Below, piece by piece: positions 20,473 to 27,677 of a stretch of DNA of 27,677 nucleotides. The translations under genes and the position numbers were made by a program. This DNA is from JAAEQG01 sp023133475 (lineage in GTDB: Bacteria; Planctomycetota; Phycisphaerae; UBA1845), in the NCBI GenBank assembly GCA_030631415.1, contig DAOVLE010000041.1, positions 1 to 27,677 of the forward strand, written 5' to 3'. The notes under the pieces were generated by a model that saw nothing but the letters and a program-made list of their open reading frames with translations, did not search any database and had not been told where the DNA came from. How positions within the stretch are numbered: the first letter of the stretch is position 1; each line of letters begins with the position of its first letter.

Positions 20473-22664
20473 AGAACCACACGCTTGCGGAATGGTTCGA
20501 TTACCTTTCGCATCACCCCGGTGTAGGTGTAGTCGCACAGGACAACCTGCCTCAACTCAGTCAAGACCTCCTGCCGGAGAGATTCATCTGTCAGGTAACG
20601 CTCCGCCAACTCCTCGAACTCCGCAGGGGTGCGAAACACCACCCGCTCGAGCCGTGGGAAAATGGTCGCAATGCCGCGGGGGTGTTTGCCGGCATCCCGC
20701 TCCTTCACGAACGTCTCGATCGGCAAACGGGCAAAGTCCACCGAACAGTACCGGGCCAGGGGAAGCGAACCGCTGGCCAATATCTCCAACGCCCGCTGAT
20801 GCCGGAACCCCGCTGGGATCAACTGCAAAGCCAGCCTCGATGCCCGATTGGCACAACGCAACGGATCGCCATGCTCGATAGGGCCAACTGCAAAGTCCGC
20901 CAGCGTCGGGTGTTTCTCCCAACCTCGACCGTAAATCCTGAACACCCGCCCGGTCCGCCTCGCCCATGTAGCCACCCACTCGAGGGTCTGCTGCCGCCGG
21001 CCCCAATCGAGCAGGCGGTAGGCAAAATAGGTGCTCAGTTGCATCGCATCCTCGGGTGATAGCGACATACCCGTCTGCTCCGCCGCCAACCGGACCAGTT
21101 CCTCTGCGGCAGGCTCCATCTCCGGATGCTCATCCTGGGCGAGAATCTCTTGCACCCGCCCGTATATCATCTCGAGCATGGGCTGACAGGCTGGCGGATA
21201 ATTCCCCCGGGCGGACTGGAAAAAGCGCTCGATCGGCTCCGAGGCATTGCTGACGAAAGACACGTCGCACGCATACTGTGCCAAGCTCGCCTCACCCATC
21301 TCGCCATCGTGAAACACCTGCGTCGAAACCGGGATGCCGGTCGAGACGAAGGCATCTTCGGGGTAACCAAACTCGGTAATGCAACGCTTGCGGTAGTGCC
21401 CGCAGACGAAATCGAATGGGCCTATCGATTCGCCGGCCCGCCGGCACAGCAGGTTCGCCATCGGGTCCTGAATCCACGTCAGCAGCGGCAGGTTTTTCGG
21501 CAGATGCGGCAATTCGTAACGCAAATGATCCAGCGAGAGAAACATCACCGGGTCGAGTTCGAGCAGCTTGCGACAGATTTCAAGCTCGGAGAGCTGATGG
21601 TGGCCCTTGGTTTCGATGAGCATGTGCGATTCGTAGCCCAGCTCTCCCAATGCCTGCAACGAATCGCGCATCGAGTATTGCAATACCGTGGTGAACCGCG
21701 AAGTAACGCCCAGAACCCGCCCCGGGGGTTTGAAGCGCTTCGACCAATAGGCGGCGTCGCGGTTCTGGTAACGCTGCTTGATCTCACCGAGGCAGTGAGC
21801 CAATTGGTCCCGGCGTCGGCTGCACAACCCCTCGACCACCTGCTGAATCTGCTGGGTGAGCTTGGCGCCCGGTTCTGTTCCTGATTGATTGATGAACATC
21901 TGCGGTGGCGTAAGGTTGGGGTTGGCCTCCAACAGCTTAGCCACTCGATCCGCCCCATCGTCGCCCACGAAGACATACACGCGCTGGTCATCCAATATCG
22001 CGCTGAGGTCCGTACAATGTAGCCAGGCGGCAAAGAGCACCGGGTCCGGCTCCAGAATGTAGAGCGGGTGGCTATAGGTCAGGAACAGGTGATGGGTATC
22101 CTGGTAGACTCGCGGGAGCACATGGCTGATCCGCGTGCCGATGATCGTCGTCGGGCCCAGTTGGCCTCGAGGCGGCAGCCGCAGGTTCGCGGGATTGTCC
22201 TCGCTGGTCAATCCGGTCAGCCACTCCCGCAGCCGCCCCGGGCGCCGGCGAGAAACATAGTAATACCCACTCACCGTGCAGTAGAGGTGCACACCGGACA
22301 GAATCCGCGGGATCGAATCCACCAATTCCTGCAAATGTGTACGATGTTTCACCAGGGCGGTTATGTTCCGCCGCAAAACATCGGCGCACTGCGCCCACTG
22401 CACCCGACCGTTCGGGGTTCCATCCACAGCCTGTTTCAGCTTGGGGTGCTGATCGGCAACTTGCCCGAGGTCCGAGCGCAGTTGGAGCAACTCGCGAGCG
22501 GGGCCTCCCAGCTTCAGCTCCAGCAAGGTTTGCAGGGTCAACTCCGCCAAACGGGGAGCGACGGGAATGGACGGCAACACCCGATGGGCCTGCTCGACAA
22601 CGCGGTATCTTCGCCCGCTACGATACAACTCTGTGAGTTGGTCTGTCAGTTGCTCCAGTGTCAA
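20469..22664 (-). CDS. Large glycosyltransferase with Maf-like and CgeB-like parts
   Basis: This is a 731-residue protein. Residues about 175-245 contain HLFLTYSHPLYILEPDP and RVYVFVGDDG, resembling the DUF115/Maf flagellin glycosyltransferase core. Residues about 315-460 (VLGVTSRFTTV, TWIQDPMANLL, STGIPVSTQVF) and 570-660 (RIYGRGWEKHP, HQRALEILASGSLPLARY) look like a GT-B fold of the CgeB/SpsG-type family. The start is TTG at 22664, with a strong GGGAGGTG a few nt upstream. Transfer of a nucleotide-activated sugar to protein or cell-surface glycan in the cytoplasm is likely. A link to flagellin is an inference from the Maf similarity and the FlgM-like gene 12 kb away. Confidence 0.75.
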   Translation of the reverse strand: MTLEQLTDQLTELYRSGRRYRVVEQAHRVLPSIPVAPRLAELTLQTLLELKLGGPARELLQLRSDLGQVADQHPKLKQAVDGTPNGRVQWAQCADVLRRNITALVKHRTHLQELVDSIPRILSGVHLYCTVSGYYYVSRRRPGRLREWLTGLTSEDNPANLRLPPRGQLGPTTIIGTRISHVLPRVYQDTHHLFLTYSHPLYILEPDPVLFAAWLHCTDLSAILDDQRVYVFVGDDGADRVAKLLEANPNLTPPQMFINQSGTEPGAKLTQQIQQVVEGLCSRRRDQLAHCLGEIKQRYQNRDAAYWSKRFKPPGRVLGVTSRFTTVLQYSMRDSLQALGELGYESHMLIETKGHHQLSELEICRKLLELDPVMFLSLDHLRYELPHLPKNLPLLTWIQDPMANLLCRRAGESIGPFDFVCGHYRKRCITEFGYPEDAFVSTGIPVSTQVFHDGEMGEASLAQYACDVSFVSNASEPIERFFQSARGNYPPACQPMLEMIYGRVQEILAQDEHPEMEPAAEELVRLAAEQTGMSLSPEDAMQLSTYFAYRLLDWGRRQQTLEWVATWARRTGRVFRIYGRGWEKHPTLADFAVGPIEHGDPLRCANRASRLALQLIPAGFRHQRALEILASGSLPLARYCSVDFARLPIETFVKERDAGKHPRGIATIFPRLERVVFRTPAEFEELAERYLTDESLRQEVLTELRQVVLCDYTYTGVMRKVIEPFRKRVVL

Positions 22665-22730
22665 TTAGCACCTCCCTGTGCGTGTATATCGGCTTGGTGG
22701 TATGTCTGGTATGATAGCACTAGCCACAAC

Positions 22731-22751
22731 GGCGGGTAAAACCCGCCCTAC
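22731..22751 (-). repeat. Family A half unit
   Basis: GGCGGGTAAAACCCGCCC plus TAC lies 19 nt before the start of the M50 protease gene, between two divergent genes, so it occupies their shared promoter region. Confidence 0.78.
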
Positions 22752-22770
22752 AGCCTGAACGGAAGACGCT

Positions 22771-24081
22771 ATGATTTGGACAGACGGGCAAGGCCGAGAA
22801 TGGCACATCGAGGCAGGCCCCGAGCTTATCACGCTCAAGGCCGGCGACCAGATTCTGCACATCGAGCGCGGCGTCTGGGAGAGGGATGTGCACCTCTCTT
22901 GTGTGGGGCGGGATTTGATCGCCCGTTTCTATGGCGAGCATGTTGAAGTCGGCTTCCTTGTCCCCCAGGAGCAGGCTGACGAGTTTCTCTCTCGGGCAAA
23001 GCTGTCCCGACCGGGCGACGCGGTTGATCTGCCTATCGCTGCCCCGCTGCCGCAGCCACAGCGCAAGGATTTGCTTTGGCCTAAGGTGACCCACAGTTCG
23101 GTGTGGGCGTTGATCTGCTCGGCTTTTGCTTTTATCCCGTTGTTCGGTTTGCTGTTTGGGATGGCTGCGTTGGTTTTGATCGTGGTGTTTCACCGCCGGG
23201 CGCGTCAAGCGGCGGCGTTGGCCCATGCACGAACCATGTGCCGTGCGGCACTGATCCTGACCATCGGCGGCATTGGAATCTCGCTGCTGGCAATGTTTTG
23301 CTTCGTTACCGAGGCGGGGCCTGCCGAGGCCCAGGCTTATACCGCACCGGCTCAAGGCATGGGTTCTTACGGAACCATTGCGGCTGCGATTGTGGTCGTT
23401 CTTGTTTCGCTGTCCATTCACGAGTGCGGCCATGCCATCAGCGCATGGTGGTGCGGGGATGATCTGGCTCGATCACTGGGGCGTGTGACGCTTAACCCGT
23501 TTGCCCATATCGATCTTTTCGGGACGATCATTTTGCCGTTGATCCTGGCAACTTCCGGGGCACCGGTTTTCGGATACGCCAAGCCGGTGCCGGTTCGGCT
23601 GACGCACCTTTCTCGCTATCGGCGGGCGCACATTCTGATTTCGCTGGCAGGCCCGGGTACGAACCTGTTCTTGTCTGCCGTTGCGTTGGCTTTGCTTCTG
23701 TTGATGGGTTGTCTGTTGGTGCTGTTGGCTCCGCATGCGGTTGTCATCGGTTTTTCTTCGCTGTTTTCGCAAGTTGTCATCACGGGGATTGCCGGTGGGC
23801 AGTTGTTGTCGGCTGTGGCTTTGGTGCTCAAGCTGGTGTTCATGATCAACCTGTTTCTGGCGTTTTTCAATCTGATCCCCATTCCCCCGCTCGACGGGTC
23901 ATGGGTTCTCGAGCATTTGTTTCCTGACACGCTCGGGCGATTCTATGCGGTTATCAGGCCGTTTGGGTTTATACTCTTCCTTTTGATGTTTTGGGCGGGC
24001 CTGATCAGGTACCTTTTGTTTCCCGCATTGTGGCTGATATTGTTCGGGTACGAAGTTGTATCAGCTTGCACGGGATTGTAG
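22771..24081 (+). CDS. Site-2 protease-like membrane metallopeptidase (M50)
   Basis: This is a 436-residue protein. A soluble N-terminal part (residues 1-105) of unknown fold is followed by two helices (about 110-140 and 155-180), then the protease core with HECGH (217-221) in a membrane helix and NLIPIPPLDG (367-376), whose Asp375 is the third zinc ligand. NPFAHIDLFGTI is typical of the M50-like group. Such enzymes cut membrane proteins within the bilayer, often anti-sigma factors. The substrate is unknown. ATG at 22771 follows a short leader without a clear ribosome site. The stop codon TAG (24079-24081) belongs to the first bases of a family C repeat. Confidence 0.88.
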   Translation: MIWTDGQGREWHIEAGPELITLKAGDQILHIERGVWERDVHLSCVGRDLIARFYGEHVEVGFLVPQEQADEFLSRAKLSRPGDAVDLPIAAPLPQPQRKDLLWPKVTHSSVWALICSAFAFIPLFGLLFGMAALVLIVVFHRRARQAAALAHARTMCRAALILTIGGIGISLLAMFCFVTEAGPAEAQAYTAPAQGMGSYGTIAAAIVVVLVSLSIHECGHAISAWWCGDDLARSLGRVTLNPFAHIDLFGTIILPLILATSGAPVFGYAKPVPVRLTHLSRYRRAHILISLAGPGTNLFLSAVALALLLLMGCLLVLLAPHAVVIGFSSLFSQVVITGIAGGQLLSAVALVLKLVFMINLFLAFFNLIPIPPLDGSWVLEHLFPDTLGRFYAVIRPFGFILFLLMFWAGLIRYLLFPALWLILFGYEVVSACTGL

Positions 24082-24342
24082 GGTGGGTGGAGCTTCGCGG
24101 AGCGAAGCGCAACCCACCGCACCGGTTGGTAGGTTCCACCCGCGATGGGTGCCCGCGCTCCCCGTTGGGGAGCCGCTAAACGCTGTGGACTTGTCGCCGC
24201 TGACCCACATTTTTCATGAACGCAGAGACGCAAAGAACGCAGAGAAGAAGGAAGGAAGGGAGTGCACCCAACGACAATGTTTCCATTTCCCACATTTTTC
24301 ATTTTCAATTTTCCATTTTCTCCATTCTCCATTCTCCATTCC
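24078..24342 (+). repeat. Composite C+D repeat overlapping the protease stop codon
   Basis: The order is family C arm pair (GTAGGGTGGGTGGAGC...ACCCACCG), GAGCCGCTAAACGCTGTGG, an ACGCAGAGACGCAAAG run, AGTGCACCCAACGACAATG, then CATTTTC/CTCCATT runs. It is the inverse complement of 14122-14362. Its TAG is the protease stop codon. Confidence 0.87.
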
Positions 24343-24521
24343 TCTCGCCTTGGGAGCGGTTGCCGCCTGCCGGAGTGGGGATATAATGCTTGGTCGTTGA
24401 GGGTATATTTGTTGTGTGCCGTGCTCCCGACATGACCGATTGTGAGTGCAAGCAAATAGTCTGATGCTGACGATCTCGAACGGTGGGAAGTCGGCAAAGA
24501 ATGCTTTGAGAGATTGAATTT
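24082..24521. other. Gene-free stretch: composite repeat, then promoter
   Basis: 24082-24342 is the rest of the composite repeat. 24343-24521 is unique sequence holding the candidate promoter of the Fe-S scaffold gene. No gene is recognised. Confidence 0.75.
24360..24387 (+). promoter_or_regulatory. Candidate sigma-70 promoter of the Fe-S scaffold gene
   Basis: TTGCCG (24360-24365) and TATAAT (24382-24387) are separated by 16 nt, about 135 nt upstream of the start codon. Confidence 0.5.
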
Positions 24522-24794
24522 ATGACCGCACAAGATAATCAGCCCGAGGCTCCCGGTGGCCTCCTGCGTGATCGCGTTGCGAGCGTGATCGAAGAGATTC
24601 GCCCGCTAATGCAGCGTGATGGTGGTGATATTGAATTGGTGGAGGTCAACGATCAGGGTGAGGTTTACGTGCGGCTTCAGGGTGCGTGTGTCGGCTGTCC
24701 CATGTCGCAGATGACCCTGCGCAACGGGGTGGAAAGGAAGCTGCGTCAGGAGATACCGGAGGTCACCAAGGTAGTGGGGGTGCCGCCCGCGTAG
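24522..24794 (+). CDS. NifU C-terminal-type Fe-S cluster scaffold
   Basis: This 90-residue protein matches the stand-alone NifU/NfuA C-terminal domain: IRPLMQRDGGDIELVEV (26-42) and GACVGCPMS (54-62), with Cys56 and Cys59 as cluster ligands. Two subunits hold one 4Fe-4S cluster between them and deliver it to target proteins. The start is ATG at 24522, with AGAGA upstream as a weak ribosome site. The PilZ gene follows on the same strand. No isc or suf gene is adjacent. Confidence 0.93.
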   Translation: MTAQDNQPEAPGGLLRDRVASVIEEIRPLMQRDGGDIELVEVNDQGEVYVRLQGACVGCPMSQMTLRNGVERKLRQEIPEVTKVVGVPPA

Positions 24795-24871
24795 GGTTGA
24801 TGCCGATTCGTGCTCATGGCGCACCGTTTGAGGTGCGTCGCCTGGTTCTTTTCCGCAGGAAAGGTTGTGCC

Positions 24872-25231
24872 GTGGATGCTGAGGAGATCATTCTTTTGAC
24901 TGCCGATTCGGTTGCCGCTCTGGTGGCGGCTCACCGTTCTTGTGAGGAGACCGAGACCGGGAAACGCCGCATGCCGCGTTGGCCATTTCCGGGCACCACC
25001 CAGTTGTGGCTTACCGACGCCGCCGGTGTGGAGAAACTGGTTTTCGCAACCTGCTGCAACATCAGCGCGGACGGGCTCGGGCTGCGCACCGATGACTCCC
25101 TGCCGGTGGGCACCACGGTCCCCATTGCCATCCACCTGCCCCAGGCCACCTACCACGGCAAAGCCGCCGTGCGCCACTGCACCGCCAGTGCTAACGGCTA
25201 CTTCGTCGGCATGGAGTTCAGCTTCGAGTAG
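24872..25231 (+). CDS. PilZ-domain c-di-GMP binding protein
   Basis: This 119-residue protein has the two PilZ signature motifs: RxxxR (Arg32-Arg36 in KRRMPRW) and NxSxxG (63-68 in CNISADGLG), followed by the beta-barrel strands PIAIHLP and the GYFVGMEFSF end. It should bind cyclic di-GMP in the cytoplasm and pass the signal to an unknown partner, often motility or exopolysaccharide machinery. GTG at 24872 is chosen because AGGAAAGG precedes it; ATG at 24800, 6 nt after the Fe-S scaffold stop, would add 24 residues and make the two genes nearly contiguous. Confidence 0.82.
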   Translation: MDAEEIILLTADSVAALVAAHRSCEETETGKRRMPRWPFPGTTQLWLTDAAGVEKLVFATCCNISADGLGLRTDDSLPVGTTVPIAIHLPQATYHGKAAVRHCTASANGYFVGMEFSFE

Positions 25232-25280
25232 CGGCGTAGGGGCGGTTGATAAACTTGTATCGCAGGCTTCCAGCCTGCCC

Positions 25281-25802
25281 CTACTTCAGCCGTTTGAGCA
25301 GTTCGCGTAGGAATCCTTTGTAGACTGCGGCGGGAATGTTGCTCAATTCGGCAGGCGGCAATTCGTCCACCACCATGCGCTGGACATACTCTTTAGCTTG
25401 GCCGGCGTAGCTTTTGAGTTGACGGGCGATGGTATCTGCCCGTCCCACATCCGCCCGGGCCATCGCGGACATGAACTCGTGCACCAGCCTCGGAACGTCC
25501 CGCTCGGCTTCGTTGGGCAGAGGCACGGAACCGCCCGGTGAAGGTGACTCGTCGCCGGCGTACTTGCCGGGCTCTTCCCGGTCCAGAGTGGTTGTCAGGT
25601 TGCGGGCTTCCGCTTCCAGGCGGCGTTCGCGGGCCTGGGCATCTTCGTCGATGGGAGCCAGGGGAATCTCTTCGATCTCCTCGGAGGGCGTGGGGATGTA
25701 AACGCTCTGCTTGCAATAGGGGCACTTGCCCCACTTCCCACCGGCAGTGCCGGGGGCGCGAATCTGTTTCCCGCATTTGGGGCAGTGGAACTCAATGCCC
25801 AT
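25281..25802 (-). CDS. Zinc-ribbon protein of unknown function
   Basis: This is a 173-residue protein. A zinc ribbon at residues 7-30 has two CPxC pairs (Cys7, Cys10, Cys27, Cys30) in HCPKCGKQIRAP and GKCPYCKQ. A charged, Glu-rich linker (about 40-95) leads to a helical C-terminal part (about 105-173). The ribbon resembles the short N-terminal MJ0042-like ribbons found ahead of many planctomycete proteins, but the rest is not recognised. ATG at 25802 is preceded by GGAG at a somewhat long distance. Family D repeats start about 25 nt upstream. Confidence 0.7.
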   Translation of the reverse strand: MGIEFHCPKCGKQIRAPGTAGGKWGKCPYCKQSVYIPTPSEEIEEIPLAPIDEDAQARERRLEAEARNLTTTLDREEPGKYAGDESPSPGGSVPLPNEAERDVPRLVHEFMSAMARADVGRADTIARQLKSYAGQAKEYVQRMVVDELPPAELSNIPAAVYKGFLRELLKRLK

Positions 25803-26157
25803 GGTTTTTCACGCTCCGTTTTTCACGCTCCCCGTTGGGGAGCCGCTAAACGCTACGGACTTGTCGCCGCTAACCCGGACTTTTCATGAACGCAGAGACG
25901 CAGAGAGCGCAGAGAAGAAGGGAGTGCACCCAACGACAATGTTTCCCATCCCCCCATTTTCAATTTTCTCAATTCTCAATTCTTCTCTGCGTCTCTGCGT
26001 TCATGAATTATCCGGGATAAACGCTACGGACTTGTCGCCGCTAATTACCCCGGCGCTGTTGCGAGCGTCCACATTCTCCATTCTCCATTCATCACGTTTC
26101 CCCTCCCCATTTTCCATTTTTCATTTCCCCCATCCTCCCACCAAGCGAGCATCACCC
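25803..26157. other. Gene-free stretch of family D repeats
   Basis: 25826-26045 is built from blocks of the composite repeat: GAGCCGCTAAACGCTACGG, an ACGCAGAGACGCAGAG run, AGTGCACCCAACGACAATG and CAATTTTCTCAATTCTC. A second inverted TCTGCG/GTTCATGAA block and a second AAACGCTACGGACTTG block follow. 26070-26130 has ATTCTCCATTCTCC and CCATTTTTCATT runs. No gene is recognised. Confidence 0.75.
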
Positions 26158-27492
26158 CTATTTTTGCACATTCTGCGATCGTCGTGCCTTGAAGAATAAT
26201 CTTATAGGCACCTCCTGGAAAGGCAAACTTTCGTGGAAGCGGTTGAGCAGGTATCGTTGATAACCCTGCGTGATCAAACTCGGATGATTGACGAACAACA
26301 CGATCGTCGGCGGATGGCAGGCCACTTGGGTCCCGTAGTAAATTCGCGGAGTCTTCGTCCCACGCTTGGCCGACGGGCCACGCTCTTGAAGGATCGCCGA
26401 CAAAGCCGTGTTCAACCGGCCGGTGCCCAACCGAATGCCGGACTGCTTGAACAGCGACCACGCCACATCAACAGCCGCATCAACATTGTGGTCCTGCGTG
26501 GCAGTGGTGAACACTACCGGGGCATAGTCCAACTCCGGCAAAACCTTGCCGAGATAAACCCCGAAATCCTCCGTCGAAGCATGCCCCTTGGCCAGGTCCC
26601 ACTTGTTGATCACTATAATACAAGGCTTGTGCTCCGCCCGAATCAAAGCGGCGAGCTTCTTGTCCACGCGACCGACCGGCTCGACGGCATCGAAGAACAA
26701 CAGCACCACGTCAGCCCGCCGAATCGAACGCTCCACCCGGGTGTATCCGTAGAACTCGATGTCATCTGCCATCTTGTTCTTCTTGCGGACCCCGGCGGTG
26801 TCGATGGCCACGAAGCTGCGATCGCCCACCTGGAAGGTGACGTCGATGGCGTCGCGGGTGGTGCCGGGTGTTTCGCTGACGATGACCCGCTCCTCGCCCG
26901 CCAGGGCATTGATGAACGTGCTCTTGCCCGTGTTGCGCCGGCCGACCAACGCCACCTTCATGACCGGCTGTTCGGGAGCCGAGCCCGCCAGACCCGCAAA
27001 CCGTTCGACGATCAAATCCATCAAGTCGCTGCGCCCGTACTGGTGCACTGCGGAAAAAAGCCGCGGTTGGTCGTAGCCAAGCCGGATGAACTCGGCTGCC
27101 GCCGGTTCATGCTTCGGGCTGTCCACCTTGTTGGCGATCAGCACGACGCGGTCGGAATGCTTGCGGAGCCGCTTGGCAACCTCCTGATCCAGCGGCATGA
27201 TCCCGTCATTGGTGTCGACGACAAACAGAATCAGGTCCGCCCGCTCAACCGCCACAAAAATCTGACGCTCGATGTGCTCGGTCAGTTGGTCCCGGTCTTC
27301 CACCCCGTAGCCGCCGGTGTCCACCAACTCGAAATAGAAGTCATCATCGACGGTAACCACTTCGCTGACGCGATCTCGTGTCACCCCGGCTGTCGGCTCG
27401 ACGATACTCACCATCCGCCGGGCCAGGCAGTTGAGCAGTGAACTCTTGCCGACGTTAGGCCGACCGACGATGGCTACTACAGGAATCGCCAT
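26158..27492 (-). CDS. der: Ribosome-assembly GTPase Der (EngA)
   Basis: This 444-residue protein has two tandem GTPase domains and a C-terminal KH-like domain, the standard Der layout. The first domain has GRPNVGKSS (10-18), DTGG and NKVD. The second has GRRNTGKST, DTAG and NKWD. The second P-loop differs from the usual GRPNVGKS in its RN and T positions but keeps GKS/T. Der acts in maturation of the 50S ribosomal subunit. ATG at 27492 is preceded by GGAG. The gene stands alone. Confidence 0.97.
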   Translation of the reverse strand: MAIPVVAIVGRPNVGKSSLLNCLARRMVSIVEPTAGVTRDRVSEVVTVDDDFYFELVDTGGYGVEDRDQLTEHIERQIFVAVERADLILFVVDTNDGIMPLDQEVAKRLRKHSDRVVLIANKVDSPKHEPAAAEFIRLGYDQPRLFSAVHQYGRSDLMDLIVERFAGLAGSAPEQPVMKVALVGRRNTGKSTFINALAGEERVIVSETPGTTRDAIDVTFQVGDRSFVAIDTAGVRKKNKMADDIEFYGYTRVERSIRRADVVLLFFDAVEPVGRVDKKLAALIRAEHKPCIIVINKWDLAKGHASTEDFGVYLGKVLPELDYAPVVFTTATQDHNVDAAVDVAWSLFKQSGIRLGTGRLNTALSAILQERGPSAKRGTKTPRIYYGTQVACHPPTIVLFVNHPSLITQGYQRYLLNRFHESLPFQEVPIRLFFKARRSQNVQK

Positions 27493-27520
27493 AACGAAAC
27501 TCCATCATTGTGGCGGGTGG

Positions 27521-27620
27521 CATGGTCAAGGACCACCCTCGATAACGTTACGATTTGCCCGATGACCTTTCGAGGTGGTTCTTGACCATGTTCTGCGCCA
27601 CACGCTTTCGCGTAGCGTGT
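27521..27620. repeat. Inverted repeat and hairpin upstream of der
   Basis: CATGGTCAAGGACCACCCTC (27521-27540) and CGAGGTGGTTCTTGACCATG (27571-27590) are inverted with about two differences. A second hairpin ACACGCT/AGCGTGT (27600-27606 and 27614-27620) follows. They lie upstream of der. No gene is visible between 27493 and the window end. Confidence 0.7.
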
Positions 27621-27677
27621 ACATGGCCAAGCTCCATCTTACGCCACAGCCTATGTCTCCGTTTGTGAAACAGGGTC

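Overview
The window looks like chromosome from a GC-rich bacterium of the Planctomycetota, probably close to Phycisphaerae. That placement is an inference. It rests on leucine-rich repeats with the core TQITDAGLAHLS, a GQVANLP-type palindrome inside a reading frame, a small FlgM-like protein, a membrane spermidine-synthase fusion, and intergenic spaces packed with palindromic repeats of several families. No rRNA, 16S fragment or other strict taxonomic marker is present.

Layout. 1-1970 (minus): a KAP-type P-loop NTPase ending in leucine-rich repeats, cut by the window edge. 2424-5852: a lipoprotein, aspartate-semialdehyde dehydrogenase (asd), a small SEC-C protein on the minus strand, and a two-helix potassium channel with an RCK module. 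6191-7956: a Ser/Thr protein kinase overlapping a metallophosphoesterase by 4 nt. 8083-8657: a sigma-28-like promoter followed by a FlgM-like anti-sigma factor. 8965-13675 (minus): a membrane protein with a central spermidine-synthase fold, then an FkbH-like protein overlapping an acyl carrier protein. 13811-13901 (minus): tRNA-Ser(GCT). 14367-15332 (minus): phosphoglycerate dehydrogenase. 15748-16645: a toxin-antitoxin pair with a palindromic operator. 16959-18200: CinA. 18477-22664 (minus): a PHP phosphoesterase, a SAM methyltransferase and a large glycosyltransferase. 22771-25231: an M50 membrane protease, a NifU-type Fe-S scaffold and a PilZ protein. 25281-27492 (minus): a zinc-ribbon protein and the ribosome-assembly GTPase Der.

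Most genes appear to be single units. Three pairs overlap or nearly abut and are probably co-translated: kinase/phosphoesterase, FkbH/ACP and toxin/antitoxin. Several genes fit motility and surface-glycan themes (FlgM with a sigma-28 promoter, a PilZ c-di-GMP receptor, a Maf/CgeB-like glycosyltransferase, FkbH/ACP), but they do not form one operon.

The strongest unexplained signal is the intergenic DNA. At least eight families of palindromic or low-complexity repeats fill nearly every gap, often within a few bases of a start or stop codon, and twice they supply the stop codon itself. Two single genes, asd and the methyltransferase, are each framed by long inverted repeat copies (about 106 bp and about 113 bp, roughly 94-96 % identical) that begin within 5-25 nt of the coding sequence. 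This looks like a family of mobile or recombining gene-boundary elements and is the best candidate in the window for something not yet described.
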